From Stomoxys calcitrans (taxonomy: Eukaryota; Arthropoda; Insecta; Diptera; Muscidae), in assembly GCF_963082655.1 (NCBI RefSeq), contig NC_081552.1, positions 124,839,494 through 124,903,493 of the forward strand: a stretch of DNA of 64,000 bases, given 5' to 3'. Positions 42,714-54,340 of this stretch are shown in pieces. The notes below the pieces were generated by a model, which had not been told where the DNA came from, searched no databases, and saw nothing but the letters and a program-made list of their open reading frames with translations. The number at the start of each line of letters is the position of its first letter. Position 1 is the first letter of the stretch. The position numbers and the translations under genes are program-made.

Positions 42714-44083
42714 CAAGTAAAAGCGTGCTAAGTTCGGCCAGGCCGAATCTTATATACCCTCCAGCATGGATCGCATTTGTCGAGTTCTTTTCCCGGCATC
42801 TCTTCTTAGGCAAAACAGGATATAAGAAAAGATTTGCTTTGCTATTAGAGCGATATCAAGATATGCTCCGGTTTGGACCACAATTAAATTATATGTTGGA
42901 GACCTGTGTAAAATGTCAGCCAATTCAAAAAAAGTATTTGTGCAAAATTTCAAGCGGCTAGCATTACTCCTTCGGAAGTTAGCGTGCTTTCCACAGACAG
43001 ACGAACGGACGGATGAACGGACGGACGGACGGACTAGATCGACATAAAATTTCACGACGGTCAAGAATATATATACTTTATGGGGTCTCAGACGAATATT
43101 TCGAGTAGTTACAATCAGAATGACGAAATTAGTATACCCCCATCTTATGGAGGAGGGTATAAAAAGGATATAAGAAAAGATTTGCTCTGCTATTAGAGCA
43201 ATATCAAGATATGGTCCGGTTTGGACCACAATTAAATTATATGTTGGAGACCTGTGTAAAATGTCAGCCAATTCGAATAAGAATTGCGCTCTTTGTGAGC
43301 TCAAAAAGTAAAATAGAGAGATCGATTTATATGGGAGCTGTATCGGGCTATGGACCGATTCAGACAATAATAAACACGTATGTTGATGGTCATGAAAGAA
43401 TCCGTCGTACAAAATTTCAGGCAAATCGGATAATAATTGCGACCTCTAGAGACTCAAGAAGTCAAGATCCCAGATCGGTTTATATGCCAGCTATATCAGG
43501 TTATGAACCGATTTGAATTGAACCGATATTTGGCACAGTTGTTGGATATCATAACAAAATACTACGTGCCAAAATTCATTCAAATTGGATAAGAATTGCG
43601 CCCTCTAGAGGCTCAAGAAGTCAAGACCCAAGATCGGTTTATATGGCAGCTATATCAGGTTATAAACCGATTTGAACCATAATTGGCACAGTTGTTGGAT
43701 ATAATATCGAAACACGTCGTGCTAAATTTCATCCCAATCGGATAAGAATTGCGCACTCTAGAGGCTCAAGAAGTCAAGACCCAAGATCGGTTTATATGGC
43801 AGCTATATCAAAACATGGACCGATATGGCCCATTTACAATACCAACCGACCTACACTAATAAGAAGTTTTTGTGCAAAATTTCAAGCGGCTAGCTTTACT
43901 CCTTCGGAAGTTAGCGTGCTTCCGACAGACAGACGGACGGACGGACATGGCTAGATCGACATAAAATTTCACGACGATCAAGAATATATATACTTTATGG
44001 GGTCTCAGACGAATATTTCGAGTAGTTACAATCAGAATGACGAAATTAGTATACCCCCCATCTTATGGTGGAGGGTATAAAAA
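42714..44083 (-). mobile_element. Composite of two HINE-A copies
   Basis: 42,714-42,925 is a normal 3' end and first unit. At about 42,926 it jumps to the 5' terminal region (TTTGTGCAAAATTTCAAGCG, GTCC tract with ACGG variants) ending in GGAGGAGGGTATAAAAA at 43,162. Next, without a new hairpin, AGGATATAAGAAAAGATTTG starts a second, longer copy that runs to 44,079. The first copy is therefore an internally deleted HINE abutting a second one that has lost its first ~100 bp. Confidence 0.78.
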
Positions 44084-45880
44084 CCTGAGATAATATTTCT
44101 GGCGTTACTGCAGAAGGAGGCAGACTATCTGTCGCCTCACCAAAATTTTCACTGCGTGCCTAAGACCTGCATATAATCCGAAAGCCTGGCAGGAGGCAAG
44201 GGTGGTATTTATACTAAGTCCGGCAAGGCAAGGTATGCGACACCAAAAGCCTACAGACCCATAAGCCTTACGTCCTTTCTACTCAAAACCATGCAACGTA
44301 TTATGGATCCCATGATAAAGAGTAGGACATCCAGCGAACTGCTCAAATACAAACAGCATGCCTATGTCAAGGGAAGGTCGGAGCATAAAATAAAAGAATC
44401 TTCCTATGCCAAAACGTACACTCTGCGGGTATGCATTGACATCGGGGGGGCTTTTAACAATGTGCAGACTGGCACACTGATCCAATCCTTAGACCAGTAC
44501 CGGGAGGACCCGGTCTTAGTGACTAGATAATCTATATGATAAGGAACAGGTGGATAAATTGTGTGTCCCAAGGCATAAATATAAGGGAGAAAGTGGCACA
44601 AGGCACGCCGTAGGGGGGCATTTTATCGCCACTCCTATCGGTGATCACCATAAATGAGCTATTATGGATGCTGAATGAAGAGGGATTTGAACCCGTCTGC
44701 TATACGGAAGGTGTTATAATAGTTCTAAGGGGTAGGAATCCGATCGAGCTATGCAGAAGGGCCGAAATGGTCTTTCATATGTCATATGACTTGGCTAGAC
44801 CCAAAGGTCTCAATGTTAACCCAGAGGCGACTGAAATATGCCTGTTTACGAGGAAGATGAAGGTGGGCCGATTCAACGCACCACGTTTCCTCAATAAGAC
44901 GATTTCGTTATCTGAAAAGGTCAAATACTTAGGTATGATCTTGGACCGGAAATGAAAGTGTCACATTCAGGAGCGTACTGAGAAGGCACACAGATGTTGG
45001 GCACTATTTAGACGGGCCGTTGCCCCGAAATGGGGCGTGAATCCAAGGACGGGCCACTGGCTCTACAGGAGCATGATTAGACCAATACTTACTTACGCCT
45101 CAGTAGTTTGGTGGACTGCTATGGAGAAAAAGTGCAACATAAGGACCATACAACAGGTTCAGAGAACATGATGTCTTGGCATAGGCGGACCATGATATAA
45201 GGACCACGCCCACTAGGGCACTGGAGACTATTCTAGATATCCGACCCATTGTCATACAGATTAAGTGTGAGGCAGCCACTGCGGCCATGAGACTTAAGGC
45301 GATGGGAGAATGGATTGAAGATGGAAGCAGATCATACCATCGCGGTATAATCCAGGCGACGATAGGAAACCTGGAAGGAAGGGAAGAGGTTTCCGATCGG
45401 ATACCAGAGATGAACCTTTAAGTCGAGTGCGAGGCACACTAGTATTGCCATCTGGATGATCATGTTACACAGATGGATCAAAGCTAGAGGACAGAGTGGG
45501 CCTGAGGGTTTACATTGAGAACCCAGGAATGCGGAAAATGGTGTGGTGCTAAAGCGAATGAGAGTAACGCCTTCTCTGAAGATAGCAAAATTCGCATCAT
45601 TTCTGTGCCGGGCCATAACGGAGTAAGGGGGAATGAAAGGCAGACGATTTGGCGGTGAAGGCCAGAGGACTGTCGTCAATAAACTGAGTTAAACCGAAGC
45701 CTTTCAGGTCGATGCAGTCCGAGTTAGGGGAGAGGGCGACGAATGCGCTAGCAACATTGTGGGACAGCGAAACGGCCGGAGGAGGTTATGTTTTAGGAGG
45801 TTACGTTACAGTTTTTAGAGCGCACAACAAGGCGATTACTGGCTTAGGTGTATGTCCATAGTGGCATGGGGAGGATTGAT

Positions 45881-46027
45881 ATCTGCACCCTCATTTCAAC
45901 CGAACTTAACGGTCCAAATCGGTCTTTAACCTGCTAAAGCTTCCATCAGGTACGTAGAACATTAAAAATAATATTATTCTGAACAAAAAATTTCGGTAAC
46001 AGTTTTTTAAATGATAAAATTCTTATA
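45881..46027. other. Small HINE-like fragment and A/T-rich spacer
   Basis: GGTCCAAATCGGTCTTTAAC and CTGCTAAAGCTTCCAT resemble a HINE central repeat; the rest is unassigned. Confidence 0.35.
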
Positions 46028-47885
46028 TATATGTTTGTTTGTATTCTTGTTTGTATGTTTGTTTGTTTGTGTGTTCCTTATAGACTCAGAAATGGCTGAA
46101 CCCATTTTCTTGAAATTTTCGCAGATGGAGATGGGTGGTGCGATTTAAGCGAAATTTTGTGTGCTCTCATATAGTACCCTAGAAATAAAAATTTGGTATC
46201 CAAATTTCGGATGGGGTACGTAGGGGGGCTGCCCCATCCTAAAACCTACCAAACATATATTTAGACCAATCACGACAATATGGAACTCAAATGAAGGGTA
46301 TTTAAGATAAGAAAACGTATCTGATATCCAATTGTCGGACCAAGTGATAGGGGGAGCACCCCAAACCCCAAAACACCCCCAAATCGGTCATATTTACCAA
46401 CCATGGCAATATGGGACTCAAATGAAAGGTATTTGCGAGTAGAATACGAATCTGATATCCAAATGTGAGACCACGTTTCTGGGGGTCCATCCCTTTCCCA
46501 AAACACCCCCTAAACTTGACTTATTTACTGACCATGGGAATATGGTGCTCAAATAAAAGGTAATTGAATGTGGAATACGAATCTGATATCCAAATATGGG
46601 ACCAAGTGTTTGGGGGTCGCCTCTCTCCAAAAACATCCACCAAAGGGGACAAATTTACGACCATAGCAATATGGGGCTCAAATGAAAAGTCTTTTAGAGT
46701 AAACAACGAATCTGATATCAATATTTGGGTAAAGTGTCTGTGGGGCCACCCCACCCCCACAACACCACCCAAATAGGAAGTATTTGCTGACTATTGCAAT
46801 ATGAGGCTCAAATAAGAGGGTTTTTGGAGTAGAACACGAATCCGACATATTTTTTCAAGGCCAACTCACTGCGTAAGCTCATCCCCCAAAGCACCCCCCA
46901 AGCCGGTAATGTTTGCCGACTATGGAAATATGGGGCTCAAATTAAAGGTATTTGGGAGTAGACCACGTATCTGAAATCAACATTAGGGACCAATTGTCTA
47001 GGGGACGTCCCACCATCATAACAACCCCCAAATACGACGTATTTGCTCACCAAGGCAATTTGGGTCTTAAATAGAGTGGAACTAAATATTTTAGTTTTTA
47101 GGGCCAATACCCCAAAACGGACATATTTGCTGACTTTTGCCATATGGAATTTCAATGAGATTTGAAATCGAAATTGATATCCAATTTTGAGGCCAATTGC
47201 AATATGGGGTTCAAATAAATGATATATAGATATTTGAGAATAGAGCACGTTGCTGATATACAATATTTAAATCGAGAATAAATCGAGCATATTTACCGAC
47301 CATATCAACGTGGAGCTTAAATGAAAGGTATTGGGGTATTGATGCCCACTTTGGGGACCAATTTTCTGGGGGTCTACCTCTTTTCCAAAATACCCCAAAA
47401 ACAGCAATTTTTTACTGACCATCGCAATATGAAGCTCAAATAAAGGTATTTGGGAGTAGAAAACGAATTTGATATCCAAATGTAGGACCATGTATTTAGG
47501 GCATTACCCTTTCCCCAAAACACCCCCCAAAGGGTAAACATTTTTCGACCATGCCAATATGTGGCTCAAATGGAAGGTATTTGAGATTAGAAAAAAATTT
47601 GATAATTTGTTTTGGGCCATGTGTTTGGGGGACGCCTCATCGTATTAACTCCTCTAAGCCAATGGCAAAATGGGTGTAAATAAATATGGGGTTTAAGCAA
47701 TAAAGATCATATGGGATTCAGATAAAGGCACCTACATTGCTAAACTATTTGTCAGGCGAAATACTATTTTCGTAGCATGGTATTTCATCAAAAGCTCTTT
47801 AATTGTCGAAAATAAATATTCCAAGGAATCTTTTGTTCCATATAAAGTAAAAGAAGGCGCAGTGGAGAGGGCCCGGTTCAGCTAG
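46028..47885 (+). mobile_element. Element C
   Basis: 5' region GTTTGTTTGTGTGTTCC and ACTCAGAAATGGCTGAAC, then ~130-bp units. The marker GAATCTGATATC or its variants occurs at 46,448, 46,579, 46,708, 46,838 and 46,967, spacing 129-131 bp. The 3' end is GCCCGGTTCAGCTAG before T. The frames within are short and overlap on both strands, so they are not coding. Confidence 0.7.
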
Positions 47886-48110
47886 TTTTATATATATATA
47901 ATTCTATAAAGACAAAATTTTGCTGAGGCCATCGCCGCCTTAAAAATATTTTTCTTATGGAAAACATTTTTATGCAATTCTAAGTAAAAACAAAATTTTA
48001 ATAAAATTTGTTTAAACAAATTTAAATGAAATTTTTCTAAAGACAAAATTTCAGTGTAATATTCTCCAGAGACAAAACTCCAGCATGAGCCGGACACCCC
48101 TCGAAATTAT
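47886..48110. other. A/T-rich spacer with AAAGACAAAATTT motifs
   Basis: Repeated GACAAAATTT phrases, continued after the HINE-B at 49,420-49,500, show that HINE-B inserted into one continuous A/T-rich repeat tract. No gene seen. Confidence 0.5.
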
Positions 48111-49419
48111 TTTTATACCCACCACCGAAGGATGGGGGTATATTTATTTTGTCATTCCATTTGCAACACATCGAAATATCCATTTCCGACCCTATAAAGT
48201 ATATATATTCTTGATCAGCGTAAAAATCTAAGACGATCTAGCCATGTCCGTCCGTCTGTCTGTTGAAATCACGCTACAGTCTTTAAAAATAGAGATATTG
48301 AGCTGAAATTATGCACAGATTCTTTTTTTGTCCATAAGCAGGTTAAGTTCGAAGATGGGCTATATCGGACTATATCTTGATATAGCCCCCATATAGACCG
48401 ATCCGCCGATTTAGGGTCTTAGGCCCATAAAAGCCACATTTATTATCCGATTTTATTGAAATTTGGGACAATGAGTTGTGTTAGGCCCTTCGACATCTTT
48501 TGTCAATTTGGCTCAGATCGGTCCAGATTTGGATATAGCTGCCATATAGACCGATCCTCCGATTTAGATCGATCCTCCGATATATGGTGTAAGGCCCATA
48601 ATAGCCACGTTCATTATCCGATTTTGCTGAAATTTGGGACAGTGAGTTGTGTTAGGCCCTTTGACATATTTCTTTAATTTGGTCCAGATCGGTTCAAATT
48701 TGGATATAGCTGCCATATAGAACGATTTCTGGATTTATGGTTTTAGGCCCATAAAATGCTTATTTATTGCCCGACGTCCCCGAAATTTTGAACAGTAAGT
48801 TAAGTTAAGCCCCTTGACATACTTCTGCAATATCGCACATATCGGTCCAGATTTGGATATAGCTGCCATATAGACCGATATCTAGGTTTTAGGTTTTGGG
48901 GCCATAAAAGACGCATTTATTGTCCGATGTCGCTGAAATTTGAGACAGTGAGTTCGGTTAGGCTCTTCGACGTCCTTCTTCAATTTTGCGCAGATCGGTC
49001 CAGATTTGAATATAGCTGCCATATAGACCGATCTCTGGATTTAAGGTTTAGGGCCCATAAAAGAGGCATTTATTGTCCGATTTCTCCGAAATTTGGGACA
49101 GTGCTTAGTGTTAGGCTCTTCGACATGTTTATTCAACTTGGTCCAGATTTGGATATAGCTGCCATGTAGACCGATATCTCGATTTAAAGTCTTGGCCCCA
49201 TAAAAGGCGCATTTATAATCCGATTTCACTGAAATTTGACACAGTGACTTATGTTCGGCTTTTCGACATCCGTGTCGTATATAGTTCAGATCGGTATGAG
49301 GTATGTGAGTATAGGGTATGAAATTTTCACCGAATTTTGATGAAAGGTGGTTTGCATATATACCCGAGGTGGTGGGTATCCAAAGTTCGGCCCGGCCGAA
49401 CTTAACGCCTTTTTACTTG
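48111..49419 (+). mobile_element. Complete HINE-B
   Basis: TATACCCACCACCGAAGG at 48,113, then GTCCGTCCGTCTGTCTGTTG (48,247-48,266), central repeats, CCGAGGTGGTGGGTATCC, hairpin TTCGGCCCGGCCGAA and GCCTTTTTACTTG at 49,419. Monomer phase marker CCGAT at 48,398, 48,551, about 48,722 (with a ~19-bp internal duplication), 48,875 and 49,028: period 153 bp; the last step is 143 bp because of a 10-bp deletion. Confidence 0.82.
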
Positions 49420-49672
49420 TTTATAGACAAAATTTCGTAAAATTTTTTTTGAAGACGACATTTTAATTAAAGATCAACCTAAGACAAATTTTTTATAAAA
49501 AAGGCTACAGCTTTATGAATTTTTTTTAAGGACTACCTTACTTCGATATTATTTTTTAAAACCAAAATTTCAATAACATTTTGAATTTTGCGAAACTACA
49601 TGATCGATATTAACTCATGCAACGGCTAATCGAACGATTTACTGTATTAAATATTTTTATTTTTATATCATA
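49420..49672. other. A/T-rich spacer
   Basis: Continuation of the GACAAAATTT-type tract interrupted by HINE-B; no coding signal. Confidence 0.45.
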
Positions 49673-51023
49673 CTAGCTGGACAGTGCCCGCTCCGCTGCG
49701 CCTTCTTTCACTCTTTTATTTTGTCTGAGCCCTATATTGGCACAGTCAAGAAAAAAGTCCGGTTTTGGGGTGCTGGTACGGCCTTTCAGATATTTCCCAA
49801 TTTGGATATCACATTGGTTCTCTACTCCCAAATTTCTTTCATTTGAGCCTTATATTGCTATAGTCGGTAAATATGTCTGGTATGGGGGTGTTTTTGGGGG
49901 AGAAGTGGACCCCCATGTATCAGAAACGTCGCCTAGTTTCAAATACCTTTCATTTGAGCTCAATAGTATTAAAATTTCCATTTGGCCGGCTCTGGAGATG
50001 GGCCGGCCGCCCTAGACATCCCACCTTAAATATGTCGCGTAAATCGTCCTACCCATCGCCAAGATCTGGCGTTTTTGAAAAAAGGTAAGGAGAGGGTCCA
50101 CCCTTTAAATTTGGATGTCCATTCTCTAGGTTTTGGTGGTGGATTGGAGTAGCAAAACCCTTTGCCCCGAAAGTGGATTCATTCAACAGATTCATACTCT
50201 ACTCCCAAAAATCTCATTTGAGCAATATAGTAGTAGTAGTAGTAGTAAGTAGTAGTAATTCTTCCTTTATTTTAAATAACAGAATGAATACGGCTATGAC
50301 AATATTGTCGTCTGCCGAGGCAAAAATTATAAAAAATTGAATTTTAACATATTGTTTTTGAGTTTGTTAGAAAAGTACATAGCAATATATTGCTATAGTC
50401 GGAATATATGTGGGGTTCAGGGGGAAAACAGATATCAGAGCCCATTTTGCCATAATCCGCAAATATGTCCAGTTTGAAAGGTACGCATAGTGGGGCGGCC
50501 ACCCACCCTAAAAAAATATCAAATATCATTTAAAATACTTCTTTTTAGCCCGATATTCTCATGATGTCTGATTTAGTGGTGTTTTGGGGCTTGGGGTGGT
50601 CCCCCTAGCACTTGGTCAGACAATTGGAAATAAGATATGTTTTCTTATCTTAAATACCTTTCATTTGAGTCCCCTATTGTGGTGATTGGTTTAAATATAT
50701 GGTTGGTAGGTTTTAGGGTGGGTGCGGATCCCCTAGGTACCCCATCCAAAATTGGGTTACCAAATTTTTATTTTTTAGGTACTATATGAGAGCACACAAA
50801 ATTTCGCTTAAATCGCACTACCCATCTCCGAGATCTGGCGTTTCTGAAAATTAGGGTAAGGGGGAGGATCCGCCCCCCTTCAGATATCAAAATATTTAGT
50901 ACCATATTTTCACTACGGGATCATTATGGACCTTCTGTGAAAATTTCAAGAAAATCGGTTTAGCCGTTTCTGAGTCTATAAAGAACACACAAACATACAA
51001 ACAAACAAACAAGCACAAATTGA
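49673..51023 (-). mobile_element. Element C
   Basis: On the minus strand it starts TCAATTTGTGCTTG after A (51,023) and ends with CTAG before T (49,673). It includes the GGCTAAACCGATTTTCTTG block and a GTA-repeat at 50,228-50,258. The last part near CTAG is well kept (GCGCAGCGGAGCGGGCAC). Confidence 0.7.
50228..50258 (+). repeat. (AGT)n microsatellite
   Basis: TAG/AGT trinucleotide run with one interruption inside element C; repeated in the second tandem copy near 62,059. Confidence 0.85.
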
Positions 51024-51024
51024 T

Positions 51025-52671
51025 TTTTATACCCTCCACCATAGAATGGGGGGTATACTAATTACGTCATTCTGTTTGTAACTACTCGAAATATTCGTCT
51101 GAGACCCCATATAGTATATTTTATGTCGATCTAGCCATGTCCGACCGTCTGTCCGTCCGTCCGTCTGTCTGTCGAAAGCACGCTAACTTCCGATGGAGTA
51201 AAGCTAGCCGCTTGAAATTTTGCACAAATACTTCTTATAAGTATAGGTCGGTTGGTATTGTAAAAGGGCCATATCGGTCCATGCTTTGATATAGCTACCA
51301 TATAAACCGATCTTGGGTCTTGACTTCTTGAGCCTCTAGAGTGCGCGATACTTATCCGATTAGAATGGAATGAATTGTTATGATATCCAACAACTGTGCC
51401 AAGTATGGTTCATATCGGTTCATAACCTGATATAGCTGGCATATAAACCGATCTTGGGTCTTGATTTCTTGAGCCTCTAGAATGCGCAATTCTTATCCGA
51501 TTGGAATGAAATTTTGCACGACGTGTTTTGTTATGATATCCAACAACTGTGCCAAGTAAGGTTCATATCGGTTAATAATCTGATATAGCTGCCATATAAA
51601 CCGATCTTTGGTCTTGACTTATTGCGCCTCTAGCGTGCGCAATTCTTATCCGATTTGAATGAATTTTTGAACGAAGTATTTTGTTATGATATTCAACAAC
51701 TGTGCCCAGTATGGTTTAAATCTGTCCATAGCCTGATATAACTGTAATATAAACAGATCTGGGGACTTGACTTCTTGAGCTTCTGGAGGGCGCAATTCCT
51801 ATCCGATTTGGTTGAAATTTTGCATGACGTATTTTATTCTTACTTTCAACAACTGTGTCAAATAAGGTTCAAATCGATTCATAACCTGATATAGCTGCCA
51901 TATAAGCCGATCTGGGATCTTGACTTCTTGAGCATCTAGAGGTCGCAGTTATTAACCGATTTGCCTGAAATTTTGTACGACGGATCCTCTCATGACCATC
52001 AACAACGTGCTGGAGACTGTGTAAAATGTCAGCCAATTTGAATAAGAATTGCTCCCTTTGGAGGTTCAAGAAGTAAAATAGTGAGATCGTTTTATATGGG
52101 AGCTGTATCAGTCTATAGACCGATTCAGACCATAATAAACACGTATGTTGATGGTCATGAGAGGATCTGTCGTACAAAATTTTAAGCAAATCGGATAATA
52201 ATTTCGCACTCTAGAGGTTCAAGAAGTCAAGATCCCAGATCGGTTTATATGCCAGCTATATCAGGTTATAGACCGATTTGTACCATACTTTGGATATCAT
52301 AATAAAACATGTCGTGCAAAATTTCATTCCAATCGGATAAGAATTGCGCCCTCTAGAAGCTCAAGAAGTCAAGACCCAAGATCGGTTTATATGGCAGCTA
52401 TATCATAACATGGACCGATATGGCCCATTTACAATACCAACCGACCTACACTGATAAGAAGTATTTGTGCAAAATTTCTAGCGGCTAGCTTTACTCCTTC
52501 GGAAGTTAGCGTGCTTTCGACAGACAGGCGGACGGACATGGCTAGATCGACATAAAATGTTGCGACGATCAAGAATATATATACTTTATGGGGTCTCAGA
52601 CGAATATTACGAGTAGTTACAAACAGAATGACGAAATTAGTATACCCCGCATCCTATGGTGGAGGGTATAA
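51025..52671. mobile_element. Two-headed (inverted) HINE-A composite
   Basis: Starts TATACCCTCCACC on the plus strand (51,029) and ends GGTGGAGGGTATA (52,670), the same 5' terminus in opposite orientation. GTCC tracts lie at both sides (51,140-51,160 and 52,530). Plus-oriented repeats run to about 52,003, switch near AACAACGTGCTGGAGACTG, and minus-oriented repeats follow. No internal 3' hairpin remains. Confidence 0.82.
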
Positions 52672-52675
52672 AAAA

Positions 52676-53247
52676 ATTTACGAAATCAAAGCCTACTTGT
52701 TTTGTTCGCACAAGTACATTTTCAAATCAGTACTTTTATAACAGGATTGAAAGTCATAACAGAACACTATATGCAAAATTTCAGCCAAATCGGACAAAAA
52801 TTGTGGCTTGAAAGGTCTCAAGAAACCGGGAGATCTGATTTAAACCGTAATTGGCGCAGTTGTTGGAAGTCTGGAAGTCATAACAGAACTCTACCGGCAA
52901 AATTTCAGCCAAATCGGACAAAAATTGCGGCTTCTAGAGGCTCAAGAAGTCAAATCGGGAGATCGGTTTTTGTGGGAGCTATTTCTGAATCTGAACCGAT
53001 ATGGTCGTTTGCTATCCCCAAAAACCTTCATCGATATGGGGTACCTGTGCAAAATTTCAAGCGGCTAGCTTTATGCGTTCGACCGCTGTCGTGATTTCAA
53101 CAGACGGACGGACATGGCTATATCGACTCAAAACGTCGAGACGATCAAGAATATATATACTTTATAGGGTTTTAGACGAATATTTCGAGTTGTTACAAAC
53201 GGAATTATTAGATTTGTACACCCCATCCTATGGTGGTGGGTATAAAA
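52676..53247 (-). mobile_element. HINE-A variant b
   Basis: Same sequence family and same junction (AAATCAAAGCCTACTTG) as 30,257-30,777; ends GGTGGTGGGTATAAAAAT. Confidence 0.65.
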
Positions 53248-53280
53248 ATAACAACTTATTAATTAACTTTAAAATAAAAG

Positions 53281-54260
53281 GTAAAAGCTGGCTAAGTTCG
53301 GCCGGACCGAATCTTATATACCCTCCACCATAGATCGCATTTTTCGAGATCTTTTCCCGGTATCTCTTTGTAGGCAAGCATATAATGAAAGGAAAGAATT
53401 GCTTTGGTGTTGGAGCTTTTCGAATTAAAATTGCGCTTTTAATGGGCTCAAGAAGTAAAATAGAGAGTTCGGTTTATATGGGAGCTGTATCATTCTATAG
53501 ACCGATTCAGACCATAATTGACACGTATATTGAAGTTCATGAGAGAAGTCGTTGTACAATTTTCAGCCAAATTGGATAATAATTGCGACCTCTAGATGCT
53601 CAAGAAGTCAAGATCTCAGATAGGTTTATATGGCAGCTATATCAGGATATGAATCAATTTAAACCATATCTGGCGCAGTTGTTGGATTCAAGATCGGTTT
53701 ATATGGCAGCTATATTACGTTATATACCGAATCGTACTTAGCACAGTTCTTGGAAGTCATAACAAAACACTTCATGCGAAATTTCAGCCAAATCGGATTA
53801 GAGGCAAAAGAAGTCAAGACCATAGATCGGTTTAATGACAGCTATATCAGATAATGAACCGATTTGAAATAGACTTCACACAATTGTTGGGAAGTCATAC
53901 CAAAATGATATGTGCAAACTTTCAGCCAAATCGGATAATTATTGCGCCCTCTAGTGACTCAAGAAGTCAAGATCCAAGATCGGCTTATATGGCAGCTATT
54001 TCGAAACATGGACCGATATGGCCCGTTTAAAATCCAAACCGACCTACACTAATAAGAAGTATTCACGCGAAATTTCAAGCGTCTAGCTTTACTCCGTGAA
54101 AGTTATACAAAAGGACGGACGGACGAACATGGCTAGATCGACTTAAAATGATGTGACGATCAAGAATATTTATACTTTATAGGGTCTCAGAGGAATATTT
54201 CGAGGAGTTATAAACAGAATGGCGAAATTAGTATACTCCCATCCTATGGTGGAGGGTATA
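53281..54260 (-). mobile_element. HINE-A variant c
   Basis: Hairpin variant TTCGGCCGGACCGAA at about 53,298, central repeats, one GGAC pair near 54,114-54,124, and terminus GGTGGAGGGTATA at 54,260. Confidence 0.7.
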
Positions 54261-54340
54261 ATAAAAGTTACTTAAATAGAATCTACCTTAAATGACGCTT
54301 TTAGATATAGGTTGTATTCGATGCATGAGAAATTACAATA
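54261..54340. other. Short spacer between HINE copies
   Basis: 80 bp, no feature recognised. Confidence 0.4.

Larger units (their letters stand above)
42071..45880 (+). pseudogene. LOA-like LINE pseudogene split by HINE-A and a SINE fragment
   Basis: Part 1 (42,071-42,713) encodes IEDIDENVNRITTALVGSFE and a further CEQVNSVNDT block, the segment between endonuclease and RT. Part 2 (44,084 onwards) has LLQKEADYLSPH, ISLTSFLLKTMQRIMD, QHAYVKGRS, VCIDIGGAFNNV (motif A, Asp codon 44,438), then ITINELLWMLNEEGFEPV followed by YTEG (44,701-44,712) where YADD is required. Further on are KVKYLGMILDRK, ILTYASVVWWTAMEKK and an RNase H trace (YTDGSKLEDRVGL-like, about 45,470). Many stops; two insertions at 42,357 and 42,714. 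Confidence 0.8.

Noticed and set aside
42750..43424. 224-codon minus-strand frame as a protein gene
   Set aside because: It runs through HINE-A terminal, microsatellite and repeat sequence, repeats its own peptides, and owes its length to the 153-bp period.
46028..47885. Overlapping frames with GYQIRILL..FHLSPIL-like repeated peptides as a repeat protein family
   Set aside because: They occur in all frames and both strands of element C, follow its ~130-bp degenerate units, and are broken by stops in every copy.
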